In this document: positions 8,408-15,240 of the stretch, piece after piece
Layout of the letters: each line of letters opens with the position of its first letter
Numbering within the stretch: position 1 is the first letter of the stretch
The notes under the pieces: generated by a model
Database searches by the model: none
The model's input: the letters and a program-made list of their open reading frames with translations, nothing else
Told to the model about the DNA's origin: nothing
Source: a virus
Strand: one strand, 5' to 3'
DNA length: 32,866 nucleotides
IMG/VR virus record: IMGVR_UViG_3300017971_000599
Coordinates: 1 to 32,866 of that record
Position numbers and translations under genes: made by a program

Positions 8408-8870
8408 TGATGGCATCCAATTCGTTCAGCTTGTCTTGGGGGACGAAGTAAGCGGGGGCACGGTCGTTGGGAGCGTCTTGGAAGAGGTGGTTTTTCCCGT
8501 CGTTTCCGAGGATGAATCCACGGATTTCGAATGTCGGAATGCGGCCCGTGACGAGGACGTATTTATAGCCTGGATCGTCGCGTTCCCTGATCAGCAGGCG
8601 ACCGTTTGCGTGGTGCGTTTGCCTCACTTCGATATCGGGTGGAATGTCGGGTTTGCCTTTGAAGGTATTGACGCTGGCCGGCCAGTATTTGCCGAGGGCC
8701 TTTGCCACGGCGCACTCGGCTGCGGCGGCCTGGATGTCGGCATCCCAATAAGCGTCGTTTTTGACATATCCCGCCATGTCATGGCGCTGGTTCTTGAGCG
8801 ACGCGAGCGTTCGCATCATGCCGACCTGTGTTGCGGCGAAAACCTCTGGCCAAGTCAGTCTGACTTCCAT
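8400..8870 (-). CDS. Conserved phage protein, possible PD-(D/E)XK nuclease fold
   Basis: 156 residues. The features resemble a conserved protein seen in phage replication operons: WDADIQAAAAECAVAKALG (about 42-60), YWPASVNTFKGKPDIPPDIEVRQTH (about 62-86) and RPAYFVPQ-like DRAPAYFVPQ near the end. A Glu in the first helix, an Asp in PDI and the IEVR segment could form a degenerate PD-(D/E)XK site, with Arg in place of the usual Lys. It overlaps the RuvC-like gene by 16 nt and the DUF1376 gene, so it is probably co-translated. A DNA-processing role is plausible; the exact activity is unknown. Confidence 0.75.
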   Translation of the reverse strand: MEVRLTWPEVFAATQVGMMRTLASLKNQRHDMAGYVKNDAYWDADIQAAAAECAVAKALGKYWPASVNTFKGKPDIPPDIEVRQTHHANGRLLIRERDDPGYKYVLVTGRIPTFEIRGFILGNDGKNHLFQDAPNDRAPAYFVPQDKLNELDAING

Positions 8871-9328
8871 GCATTTCCCTGCGGTTCGGCGACGAGATCG
8901 AGCAGTGCTCTGGCGTCGGCTTCGTTGTCGTCGGTGATGTTGGGGTCGAGTTTCTGTTGGACGGCTTTGATGACGGCTTGCTTGTTGGCGTTTCCCTTGC
9001 CGGTGATGTGTTTTTTGATGGTTCCGACCGGGACGCCTTCGTAAGGGAGGTTATGGTGTTCGCACCATGCCTGGAGGGTTGCGAGGAAGCCGCCATAGGT
9101 ATGTGCCGCGTCGGTTCCGGCGTGGGCTCTGACTTCCTCGTAAAAGACGGCGTTGAACTCGCCTGAGAGGCTGTGGGCTTTTGAGAGCCACCACTTGAAT
9201 TTGAGGTATCGCATGCCGCCGCCGGAGTGTCGGTCGTTGGCGAAGCGTTCGGTTCCTGAAGTGATGTGGCCGTTGGCGGAGATGGCCCACCCGGTTTGGG
9301 TGCCGAGGTCGAGGGCGAGGACGTTCAC
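8855..9328 (-). CDS. RuvC-like Holliday junction resolvase
   Basis: 157 residues starting with GTG at 9328, which overlaps the upstream stop. It has an RNase H fold pattern: LALDLGTQTGW (Asp7), FYEEVRAHAGTDAAHTYGG (Glu64/Glu65 with the typical His/Gly-rich turn), a VPVGTIKKHITGKGNANKQA segment, and DDNEADARALLDLV (Asp133/134 and Asp138) near the end. This is the phage RuvC-like family that resolves branched DNA before packaging or during recombination. The length is normal for that family. It is third in the leftward early operon, after the Cro-like and winged-helix genes. Confidence 0.88.
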   Translation of the reverse strand: MNVLALDLGTQTGWAISANGHITSGTERFANDRHSGGGMRYLKFKWWLSKAHSLSGEFNAVFYEEVRAHAGTDAAHTYGGFLATLQAWCEHHNLPYEGVPVGTIKKHITGKGNANKQAVIKAVQQKLDPNITDDNEADARALLDLVAEPQGNAWKSD

Positions 9329-9690
9329 GTCGACTTCCAGTTTTTGGGCTCGGCTTGATCGCCGAGGAGGATTTCGCTTGGCTTGCAGCCTGTGGCTCGC
9401 GCCAGGGCTATGCGGCGTTGTTCGTGCGTTGGTTGTGCCGCGTCTTTTGTGATGGTGACCCAGTTGGGGACGCTGATGTTGTGTTTGGGGATGGAGTATC
9501 TGACGCGGAGTCCGCCGGTTATTCTGGCCTTTTCCAGGTCGCCTTTGACAATGAGTGATTCGATGGCGAGTTCGACGGCTTTTTTCGAGCAGTTGAGTTG
9601 CTCGGCCATGCTTTTGTGGGTGGGTGCGTGTTTGTCGCCGCGGCGGGCGGCTGTGAGGATGATGCTGTAGACTTGTTGGTCGGTGATCAT
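9325..9690 (-). CDS. Winged-helix DNA-binding protein
   Basis: 121 residues from ATG at 9690, which overlaps the Cro-like gene's stop in an ATGA junction; the frame is open further upstream but only as an overlap of the Cro-like gene. The N-terminal part (MITDQQVYSIILTAARRGDK, then THKSMAEQLNCSKKAVELAIESLIVKGDLEK) reads as a winged helix-turn-helix of the kind in phage replication and regulation modules. The second half is less structured, ending in a short basic/acidic tail with CKPSEILLGD, which resembles a second short helix-turn-helix. Its target is unknown. It probably helps control or start replication. Confidence 0.75.
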   Translation of the reverse strand: MITDQQVYSIILTAARRGDKHAPTHKSMAEQLNCSKKAVELAIESLIVKGDLEKARITGGLRVRYSIPKHNISVPNWVTITKDAAQPTHEQRRIALARATGCKPSEILLGDQAEPKNWKST

Positions 9691-9887
9691 GCCGCTTGGT
9701 CCCGCACCTTGATGCCCATGCCGCGCCAGAGTTTGTCGGCGGTGGAGAGGCGCAGGTCGTCGCGTCGGCGGAGTTTGTAGATGGCTTCTCGAGCGAGGCC
9801 GCATTTGGCGGCGAGTTGGAAGTCGTCGAGGCCGTGTTCTGCCTGGAAGTTGTCGATGTCTTGGAGGAGTGTTTGGCGTAGCGTCAT
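9687..9887 (-). CDS. Cro-like helix-turn-helix protein
   Basis: 66 residues. A compact helix-turn-helix is visible at about 20-43 (GLDDFQLAAKCGLAREAIYKLR). The size, single domain and divergent orientation to the CI-like repressor mark it as the Cro-like first gene of the leftward early operon. It likely binds the operator in its own promoter and turns down repressor synthesis when the lytic pathway is chosen; that is inference from arrangement. The promoter with TTGACA lies about 60 nt upstream. Confidence 0.82.
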   Translation of the reverse strand: MTLRQTLLQDIDNFQAEHGLDDFQLAAKCGLAREAIYKLRRRDDLRLSTADKLWRGMGIKVRDQAA

Positions 9888-9922
9888 TATGCTTCCCCGT
9901 TTAGAGAATGTTCATGCCTTCC

Positions 9923-9951
9923 TTCTAAAACACGGTTCACCGTACTGTCAA
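9923..9951 (-). promoter_or_regulatory. Leftward early promoter with operator in its spacer
   Basis: On the minus strand TTGACA (9951-9946), a 17-nt spacer, then TTAGAA (9928-9923) gives a sigma70-type promoter for the Cro-like operon. The spacer holds an imperfect palindrome with arms ACGGT/ACCGT (plus strand 9932-9943), beginning two bases after the -35 box. The same layout occurs at 10737-10766. A repressor bound here would cover both promoter boxes. Confidence 0.7.
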
Positions 9952-10004
9952 TAATTTGGTGAAGCGTCCTTGCGGTTTCCATTTGTCAACATACATTGGT
10001 GGGC

Positions 10005-10724
10005 ATGTCTGAACCTTCGGCACTGGTGCAGATGATCGAGTCGTTTTTGGCGGCTTCTGGTCATACCAAGGCACAATTGGCTGACGCGGCGCGGGTGCCG
10101 CGCACGACGGTTTATTCAATTTGCAAGGGCTATACGCAGAGCGCCCGCATGCCGACGTTTCAGAAGCTTTTGCTGGGCATGGAGTCTCTAGCTCCCCAGC
10201 ATGCGCCGGAGATGTCGACGTTTTTCGATGCGGTTCAGGACGAGGTGCCTAACATGACGCGGCAGTTAACGGTGCCGCCGGTGGTGGGCATTGTCGAGGC
10301 TGGGGTCTGGCGTGAGGCTGACGAGGCCGGCGCGTTGCCGCGCCAGGAGCAGGTTATGGCCGACCAGCGTTTCGCGCATATGGAGAAGGTGGTGTTTTAC
10401 GTGGCGTGTATGTGCTGCGATAAGCTGGTGGCGCAGGATTCGGCGGTGATGTGCGCCCGTTTTGATGATTTGGTGAAGAACCAGGGCCGTTGGCCGCAGA
10501 CGGGTGATTTGGTGGTGGTGTTTCGCCGCCGGGAGAACCTGATCGAGGCGACGTTGCGTCAGGTGGTCTTGAAGCGTGAGGCCATCGAGTTGTGGCCGCG
10601 TTCGACGGATCCGCGTTATCAGAAGCCGTGGGTGAAGCCGCGCGGCAAGAAGCCGGCGCTGGTGTACGATGACATTGAGATCCGGTATCTCGCCTTTGCG
10701 AAATACGAGAAATTCCCGACCTGA
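10005..10724 (+). CDS. CI-like prophage repressor with degenerate S24 domain
   Basis: 239 residues from ATG at 10005; a TTG at 9996 would add three. A helix-turn-helix spans about 24-42 (QLADAARVPRTTVYSICKG). A linker follows, with VVGIVEAGVW (93-102) resembling the Ala-Gly cleavage region, then a LexA/S24-like C-terminal domain (TGDLVVVFRRRENLIEATL and ELWPRSTDPRYQ). By alignment to the usual pattern in this family, the catalytic Ser falls on Cys137 and the Lys on Arg185, so self-cleavage may be lost. The protein should maintain lysogeny by binding the palindromes in the two flanking early promoters. It is transcribed away from the Cro-like gene. Confidence 0.85.
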   Translation: MSEPSALVQMIESFLAASGHTKAQLADAARVPRTTVYSICKGYTQSARMPTFQKLLLGMESLAPQHAPEMSTFFDAVQDEVPNMTRQLTVPPVVGIVEAGVWREADEAGALPRQEQVMADQRFAHMEKVVFYVACMCCDKLVAQDSAVMCARFDDLVKNQGRWPQTGDLVVVFRRRENLIEATLRQVVLKREAIELWPRSTDPRYQKPWVKPRGKKPALVYDDIEIRYLAFAKYEKFPT

Positions 10725-10736
10725 TATTTTTTTGTA

Positions 10737-10766
10737 TTGACGATACGGAACTCCGTACTCTATCCT
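10737..10766 (+). promoter_or_regulatory. Rightward early promoter with operator in its spacer
   Basis: TTGACG (10737-10742), an 18-nt spacer and TATCCT (10761-10766) form a sigma70-type promoter for the recombination operon that begins at 10801. The spacer contains the palindrome ACGGAACTCCGT (10745-10756) starting two bases after the -35 box. It is the same design as the leftward promoter's ACGGT/ACCGT palindrome. Repressor control of both early operons is the simplest reading. Confidence 0.7.
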
Positions 10767-10800
10767 CCATGCAACGCCATATTCAGACATGGAGGTACGC

Positions 10801-11022
10801 ATGGACATTCAGACACGCGCTGCGGTGAAGCAGGCTCGGGCCTGGGCTGAGCGCTTGGAGAGCCAGGCTTACTGCAAGGAGAGTGAGAGCGGGATGGCGC
10901 AGAGCCGTCTTGCGGCGACATCGTTGCGGGAGAAGGCGCGGATTCTGCGCAATCTGATCAAGGCGGTGACGGCTGAGGAGAAGGTTGTCGACCTTGATGC
11001 CATTCGGAGGGCGGGGTTGTGA
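10801..11022 (+). CDS. Small hypothetical protein, first gene of rightward operon
   Basis: 73 residues from ATG at 10801, chosen because GGAGGTACGC lies just upstream; an ATG at 10789 overlaps that binding site. The protein is almost wholly helical and charged (AAVKQARAWAERLESQAYCKESESGMAQSRLAATSLREKARILRN shown here in part as AVKQARAWAERLES), suggesting a coiled coil. It ends in a TGATG overlap with the exonuclease gene. As the first gene under the repressor-controlled promoter it may modulate recombination or replication. No family was recognised. Confidence 0.75.
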   Translation: MDIQTRAAVKQARAWAERLESQAYCKESESGMAQSRLAATSLREKARILRNLIKAVTAEEKVVDLDAIRRAGL

Positions 11023-11957
11023 TGCTGGCAGCGAACACCAACCCCGAACCCGGCATTTATTCGATCTCGCACGATGACTACGAGGCGGATCCTTGTCCGA
11101 CGCCGTCATTGCGGGCGTCTCTTGCCAAGATCATGTGGCAGCAGTCGCCACGGCACGTCTGGCTACAGCACCCGAAGCTGAACCCCGGCTATAAGCCGAC
11201 GACATCCAAGCTTCTGGACAAGGGTTTGGCCATCCATGATCTCCTGGATAAAGGCGGCGAGAACGTGGTGGTCATCGACTTCGACAGCTGGCGCACGAAC
11301 GCATCGAAGGAGCAGCGCGACGAGGCGCACGCGGCCGGCAAGGTGCCGATCCTCGCGGCCGACTTCGAGGAGATGCGAGTAATGGTGGATGCCGTCTCGC
11401 GTCAGCTGCGGCAGATCGAGGGTTTCGAGGGCAGCTACACCTCGGAGCGCACGGTGCTGTGGCGCGAGGGCGAGGCGTGGTGCCGTTCGCGTGACGACCG
11501 CCTGCCGGACGCCGGCAACATCGTCTATGACTACAAGTCTTGCGACAGCGCCGAACCGGAAGCTTTCACTCACACGCTTTTCAATCTGGGCTACGACATC
11601 CAAGCCGCGTTTCACGAGCGCGGATTGAAGGCCGTCGGCTGGCACGAGCAGCCGGAGCTTCGCTTCGTGGCGATGGAGCGCACGCCGCCTTATGGCGTGA
11701 GCGTGATCGCGCTGGGCGAGCAGGCACGCAAGGAGGCGCATGAGAAAGTGGAGTGGTGTTTATCCCGCTGGAAATGGTGCCTGGAGCGCGACTGGTGGCC
11801 GGGCTACTCGACCCAGGTCGCTTACGTCACTCCGCCTGTATGGGTCTCCCAGAAGCTCTCGGAGCGCAATCTGCGGGAGAGCTTGGTTCGGGAGGCTCTG
11901 GGCAAGACCGAGATCGAGTTGTCGATCAACATGCACAAGCCGCTGGAGGTGGCGTGA
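11022..11957 (+). CDS. RecE-like PD-(D/E)XK exonuclease (DUF3799)
   Basis: 311 residues. Features of the Cas4/RecE-type nuclease fold are visible: GLAIHDLL (His72), RSRDDRLPDAGN (Asp158/Asp159), IVYDYKSCDS (Asp170 and Lys172 as the D-x-K motif) and the following LGYDIQAAFHERG (Gln194). This matches the putative exodeoxyribonuclease VIII-like domain of phage recombination systems, which resects DNA ends to give 3' single strands. It overlaps both neighbours by TGATG junctions. Two genes downstream is a RecA-like ATPase, so together they likely form the phage's recombination module. Confidence 0.87.
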   Translation: MLAANTNPEPGIYSISHDDYEADPCPTPSLRASLAKIMWQQSPRHVWLQHPKLNPGYKPTTSKLLDKGLAIHDLLDKGGENVVVIDFDSWRTNASKEQRDEAHAAGKVPILAADFEEMRVMVDAVSRQLRQIEGFEGSYTSERTVLWREGEAWCRSRDDRLPDAGNIVYDYKSCDSAEPEAFTHTLFNLGYDIQAAFHERGLKAVGWHEQPELRFVAMERTPPYGVSVIALGEQARKEAHEKVEWCLSRWKWCLERDWWPGYSTQVAYVTPPVWVSQKLSERNLRESLVREALGKTEIELSINMHKPLEVA

Positions 11958-12244
11958 TGGATATTGTGAGAGCGAACGGCGAACCGTTGCCCTATCACCG
12001 ACTGCACGAGCATGTGCGCGGCGGTCTTGAGCGGTATTTCGAGAAAGCGATTCCGCCAGGGCATTTCCTGACTGCGGTTCTCGAAAACGACTTGCGAGAG
12101 GCCGTCGGCCGCGCCGACGACATCTCGATCGAGATCCTGCCCGACATCATACGGTGGCTCTACAACTACGCGCCCGCACGCTCGTGGGGCCGGCCGGCCA
12201 CGGTCAGTGTCTGGCTCGCAGAGAGAAGAGAGGAAATCGGCTAA
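11957..12244 (+). CDS. Hypothetical protein between exonuclease and ATPase
   Basis: 95 residues (MDIVRANGEPLPYHRLHEHV...). It contains a segment HEHVRGGLERYFEKAIPPGHFLTAVLENDL (shown in part) that is typical of small proteins in phage recombination operons: an aromatic, 'PPG.FL.AVL.NDL' stretch followed by a helical tail with IIRWLYNYAP. The start overlaps the exonuclease stop (TGATG) and its stop overlaps the ATPase start (TAATG), implying coupled translation. It has no membrane segment or metal motif. It may be an accessory subunit; the function is unknown. Confidence 0.75.
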   Translation: MDIVRANGEPLPYHRLHEHVRGGLERYFEKAIPPGHFLTAVLENDLREAVGRADDISIEILPDIIRWLYNYAPARSWGRPATVSVWLAERREEIG

Positions 12245-13236
12245 TGCCCTTTGAGTTCAAGCTGGCAGAGCGCAGCGCCACCATACCGCTGATCGGCCTT
12301 TACGGCGTCAGCGGTGCGGGCAAGACCTACAGCGCCCTGATGCTGGCGCGTGGTCTGGTCGGGCCGAAGGGCCGGATCCTCATGATCGACACGGAGTCCG
12401 GCCGGGGTCAGTTGTATGCGGATCGCATCTCCGGCGGCTATATGGTCGGCGAATTGAGCGAACCCTTTACGCCGGAGAGATATCGCAAGGCAATCATCGA
12501 CGGGGGCAAGGCGGCCGATGTTCTCATCATCGACTCGATGAGCCACGAGTGGGAGGGCGTCGGCGGCGTTCGCGACATGGCTGCCAGGATCGAGGAGAAG
12601 AGCGGCAAACCGGGCCTGCACTGCTGGATCAAGCCGAAGTCGGCGCACGCTCATCTCATGCTGACGGTGCTGCAGTGCCCTTGTCCGCTGATCGTATGCC
12701 TCAGGGCGAAGCACCGTTCGCGGCAGATCAAGAACGCGCAGGGGCGCACGGAGATCCTGCGCGATGACTTCGCCACGCCGATCCAGGCAGAGGATTTCAT
12801 TTTTGAGATGACCGTTCACGCGGAGATCGTCGCGGATCACACATTGCGCGTCACCAAGTGTTCGCACCCGGATCTGGAGAAGGTGTTCGTCAGCGGCCAG
12901 ATGGTCTCGATCGAGACCGGCGAGAAGCTGGCCGAGTGGTGCAAGGGGGTGACAAAACCTGTCACCCCTTCGAAGAAATCGGAGGCGCCATCCCCTGTGG
13001 CCTCCGATAGCGCGGAGGGGCCTATCCCGGAGCCCACAACCCGTGGCTCCTCCGCGCAGCCCTCTCACTGGATTGACGATCTGAAGCGACAGCTAGAGGC
13101 CGACGGATCCGCCGAAGCCGTGGAGCGGACGCGTAACGCGTACCGTGAGCGGGTGAAGGGCGGGTCGAAGGCGGACCAGCGCTACGCGATGAACATGGTT
13201 GAGAAGAGACTGAAGGAGTTAGCCGATGCAGGATGA
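12244..13236 (+). CDS. RecA-like P-loop ATPase (Sak4/AAA type recombinase)
   Basis: 330 residues. Walker A is GVSGAGKT (21-28), an LMIDTESGRG segment follows (46-55), and Walker B is VLIIDSMSHEW (93-103). The later LIVCLRAKHR segment fits the RecA-fold core of phage AAA proteins related to Sak4-type single-strand annealing or strand-exchange proteins. A Pro/Ser/Thr-rich linker (about 240-275) leads to a charged helical C terminus. It is the likely partner of the RecE-like exonuclease two genes upstream. ATG at 12244 overlaps the preceding stop and has GAGGAAATC upstream. Assignment to Sak4 specifically is tentative. Confidence 0.82.
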   Translation: MPFEFKLAERSATIPLIGLYGVSGAGKTYSALMLARGLVGPKGRILMIDTESGRGQLYADRISGGYMVGELSEPFTPERYRKAIIDGGKAADVLIIDSMSHEWEGVGGVRDMAARIEEKSGKPGLHCWIKPKSAHAHLMLTVLQCPCPLIVCLRAKHRSRQIKNAQGRTEILRDDFATPIQAEDFIFEMTVHAEIVADHTLRVTKCSHPDLEKVFVSGQMVSIETGEKLAEWCKGVTKPVTPSKKSEAPSPVASDSAEGPIPEPTTRGSSAQPSHWIDDLKRQLEADGSAEAVERTRNAYRERVKGGSKADQRYAMNMVEKRLKELADAG

Positions 13237-13516
13237 TGATTTTCTGTTGGTCTCTCCGTACAAGGAGGACAGGGGGGAGAAGATCGGCCGTGACCCCCGA
13301 TCACTGGATCCAAAAACCCGCCGGAGCGGCATCGAAAAATTCGGATGGCTTCCCAGCCTACCAAGAGCCATCCGCGCGAAGTGTTTGGACTGTTGTGGGG
13401 GAAGCTCCGGGGAAATACGGAAGTGCGTGGCAATTTCCTGCCCCCTTTGGCCACATCGGATGGGGACGAATACGCTGCACGCCAATTCGATGAAGGAGAC
13501 CAAGAATGCAGAGTAA
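13226..13516 (+). CDS. Cys-rich putative zinc-binding phage protein
   Basis: 96 residues. The central part PRAIRAKCLDCCGGSSGE (47-63) followed by IRKCVAISCPLWPHRMGTN has Cys53, Cys56, Cys57, Cys67 and Cys72, spaced like a zinc ribbon. The 'AI.AKC.DC.G...E...C....CPL.P.R.G' pattern is common in proteins of phage recombination and replication operons. It overlaps the ATPase gene by 11 nt and the next gene by 11 nt. The role is unknown; nucleic-acid binding is the most likely activity. Confidence 0.8.
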   Translation: MQDDDFLLVSPYKEDRGEKIGRDPRSLDPKTRRSGIEKFGWLPSLPRAIRAKCLDCCGGSSGEIRKCVAISCPLWPHRMGTNTLHANSMKETKNAE

Positions 13517-13802
13517 ATTTGATTTCGAGCGGTCGCATACGAAGGCGGGCGCACCCGATACGTCTTTCGAGGCGGCGGAGCATGCCAAGCGGTCGGCGGT
13601 GACCGACCGGGCGAAGGTCTATGTCTGTTTGCAGATATTCGGGCCGTCGACCTGCGAGGAGGTGGCGGACAAGATCTGCATGCCATTGCTGCGCGTGCGG
13701 CCTCGGATGAGCGACTTGAGAAACGCGGGCATCGTCGAGGACAGCGGGCTGCGTCGCAAGAACCAGACCGGAAAAAATGTTGTCGTGTGGAGGATCAAAT
13801 GA
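13506..13802 (+). CDS. Winged-helix-like DNA-binding protein
   Basis: 98 residues. Residues about 30-85 (AVTDRAKVYVCLQIFGPSTC then EEVADKICMPLLRVRPRMSDL and NAGIVEDSGLRRKNQTGK) read as a winged helix: a first helix, a 'T..E.A......' second helix, a recognition helix and a beta wing ending in NVVVWRI. Phage proteins of this kind often act in replication or as small regulators. It overlaps the next gene by ATGA. The start ATG at 13506 lies within the end of the Cys-rich gene, with AAGGAGACCAAGA upstream as a binding site. Confidence 0.75.
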   Translation: MQSKFDFERSHTKAGAPDTSFEAAEHAKRSAVTDRAKVYVCLQIFGPSTCEEVADKICMPLLRVRPRMSDLRNAGIVEDSGLRRKNQTGKNVVVWRIK

Positions 13803-13993
13803 ACATGCCTTTGTTGCTGAGTAAGCGTGAGGCGGCGCGGATCTTGTTTGGCGTCGAGCGCACCGAGGCCGGCGTCAAGCAGTTGGATCGCTGGGAGCAG
13901 GAGGGCGTGTTCCGTTATGTGCGGCAGACGCCCAAGGACCACCCGCGCATTCGCAAGGCCGACGTGGAAAAGTTGGCCCACATTAGCGAATAA
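13799..13993 (+). CDS. MerR/excisionase-like helix-turn-helix protein
   Basis: 64 residues from ATG at 13799, with GGAGGATCAA directly upstream; a longer frame begins at a GTG at 13787 inside that site. LLSKREAARILFGVERTEAG, followed by VKQLDRWEQEGVFRYVR and HPRIRKADVEKL, has the layout of small MerR-type DNA-binding domains used by excisionases and AlpA-like activators. It is a candidate directionality factor for the integrase 5 kb downstream, or an activator of later genes. Neither role can be fixed from sequence. Confidence 0.7.
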   Translation: MNMPLLLSKREAARILFGVERTEAGVKQLDRWEQEGVFRYVRQTPKDHPRIRKADVEKLAHISE

Positions 13994-14017
13994 CTGGAAT
14001 CTCTGGAGAGAAGACCG

Positions 14018-14155
14018 ATGCAAAACGAAGACAACATGTTTGACGGGCCCGACCAGTGGCATGATGCGCTGGTCGTCACCGGACGCATCCTGCTGGCTTT
14101 GGCCATCCTCTCACCCTTCATCGGCCTCTGGGTCGGCTACATGATATGGGGGTGA
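14018..14155 (+). CDS. Small single-pass membrane protein
   Basis: 45 residues: an acidic N terminus (MQNEDNMFDGPDQWHDAL) and one hydrophobic helix (about 19-43, VVTGRILLALAILSPFIGLW and on). A good site, CTGGAGAGA, lies 10 nt upstream; the same CTGGAGAGA-type leader recurs before several genes in this phage. It ends 2 nt before the next ATG. The function is unknown; an inner-membrane role such as superinfection exclusion is possible. Confidence 0.65.
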   Translation: MQNEDNMFDGPDQWHDALVVTGRILLALAILSPFIGLWVGYMIWG

Positions 14156-14157
14156 GC

Positions 14158-14802
14158 ATGGACACCACCAGACAGGTACTGAAAGGCGCCATCCTGCTGA
14201 CCGGCCTGCTGACAATCATGTTCATGGTCAAGGCGCTGACGCCGGAGTCCTTCGGGTCGGAAGTCTGGGCGGAGCGTACGCCGGGGGGCGCATTGCTCTT
14301 CATCCTCCTGGGCACCGTCTGGACGGCGTTTGGGATGCCCCGGCAGCTGGTGGCCTTCGGCGGCGGGGTTTCGTTCGGCTTCGTCGACGGGCTCGTCCTG
14401 GGGCTCGTGGCGGCCGTCATCGGGGCGGGCTTCGCCTATACCTTCGGGCGCACGGTGGGCCGGCGGCTGATCTCGGATCGGGTGCAGCGCAAGATGCCGC
14501 GCATCGCCCGCTTCGTGAACAAGAATCCGTTCGGCGTCACGGTGCTGGTACGGCTGCTGCCGGTTGGCTCAAACCTCTGCATGAACCTCGCCTCGGGGGT
14601 GATGGCGCTTCCGGTCACGGCGTTCATCGCCGGTTCGATCATCGGCTACCTGCCGCAGACGCTGGTGTTCGCGCTGGCGGGCTCCGGGGTCCAGGTCGAC
14701 CCGGCCTTGCGGATCGGGCTTGCCATCGTCCTGCTGGGCGCCTCGGGCGTCATGGGCGTGGTGCTATTCAAGCGCTACCAGGAGAGGTTCAACGATGACT
14801 GA
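14158..14802 (+). CDS. VTT-domain (TVP38/TMEM64, DedA-like) membrane protein
   Basis: 214 residues from ATG at 14158, preceded by GGGGGTGAGC. About five hydrophobic segments are visible. The central segment FGMPRQLVAFGGGVSFGFVDG, then AYTFGRTVGRR and FGVTVLVRLLPVGSNLCMNL, matches the VTT/SNARE-associated domain: a Gly-rich re-entrant stretch and an 'R..P..........G' motif. Host members are proposed to act in membrane lipid handling. Phage genomes rarely carry this family, and the surrounding genes are small and soluble, so this looks like captured cargo. Its codon use is more G/C-ending than the neighbours'. Confidence 0.85.
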   Translation: MDTTRQVLKGAILLTGLLTIMFMVKALTPESFGSEVWAERTPGGALLFILLGTVWTAFGMPRQLVAFGGGVSFGFVDGLVLGLVAAVIGAGFAYTFGRTVGRRLISDRVQRKMPRIARFVNKNPFGVTVLVRLLPVGSNLCMNLASGVMALPVTAFIAGSIIGYLPQTLVFALAGSGVQVDPALRIGLAIVLLGASGVMGVVLFKRYQERFNDD

Positions 14803-14929
14803 CAATCTTCGTTACACCTGGGTAGTTTGTACGCTGATTATTTGTGTAACCCTTGGTCTTTTGGTCGGACATTACACCGACGCGCAGGTCCGCATCGCCG
14901 AGATGGAATGGCAGGTCTGCGATGACTGA
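14795..14929 (+). CDS. Small membrane protein, MTD array
   Basis: 44 residues (MTDNLRYTWVVCTLIICVTL and on) with one hydrophobic helix at about 9-27 and a short charged tail ending in CDD. ATGACTGA at 14795-14802 is both this gene's start and the previous gene's end, an 8-nt overlap in a different frame. AGGAGAGG upstream is a good binding site. It is the first of seven genes in this phage that open on an ATGACTGA junction. The function is unknown. Confidence 0.65.
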   Translation: MTDNLRYTWVVCTLIICVTLGLLVGHYTDAQVRIAEMEWQVCDD

Positions 14930-15068
14930 CGCCGAAATATTTTTATTCGGGCTCTTTTTCAAAGGTGCCATCATCGTATGGGGAGCATTGGCGTTCACCC
15001 TTCTTTTGATCGGCATTATTCACATGGGTGGCCTCGATTGGATATTGAGGGACAAGGACGATGACTGA
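14922..15068 (+). CDS. Small membrane protein, MTD array
   Basis: 48 residues (MTDAEIFLFGLFFKGAIIVW and on) with one long hydrophobic helix at about 6-32 and a charged C terminus ending in DKDDD. It starts and ends on ATGACTGA junctions shared with its neighbours. It resembles the preceding gene in layout but not clearly in sequence. The two may be a membrane-protein pair. The function is unknown. Confidence 0.65.
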   Translation: MTDAEIFLFGLFFKGAIIVWGALAFTLLLIGIIHMGGLDWILRDKDDD

Positions 15069-15240
15069 CGACCTTATAAAGCGATTACGCAAAGAGTGCG
15101 ACTACTACTTTCAGTTCATGCTTTTGCGGGACGAGGCCGCTGACGCTATCGAAGCCAAGGACACGGAGATCGAGCGGCTGCGGACTGAACGTGACGTTGC
15201 AATCAAGGCGCTGGAGCTAATGGAGGCTAGCGATGACTGA
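15061..15240 (+). CDS. Small coiled-coil protein, MTD array
   Basis: 59 residues: MTDDLIKRLRKECDYYFQF then a module DEAADAIEAKDTEIERLR (about 24-41) and a short tail ending in EASDD. The first ten residues and the module recur in the genes at 15589 and 15809, so these are paralogues. It starts and ends in ATGACTGA junctions. Proteins with such a charged heptad segment are common in phage early regions and often have no known role. Confidence 0.7.
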   Translation: MTDDLIKRLRKECDYYFQFMLLRDEAADAIEAKDTEIERLRTERDVAIKALELMEASDD

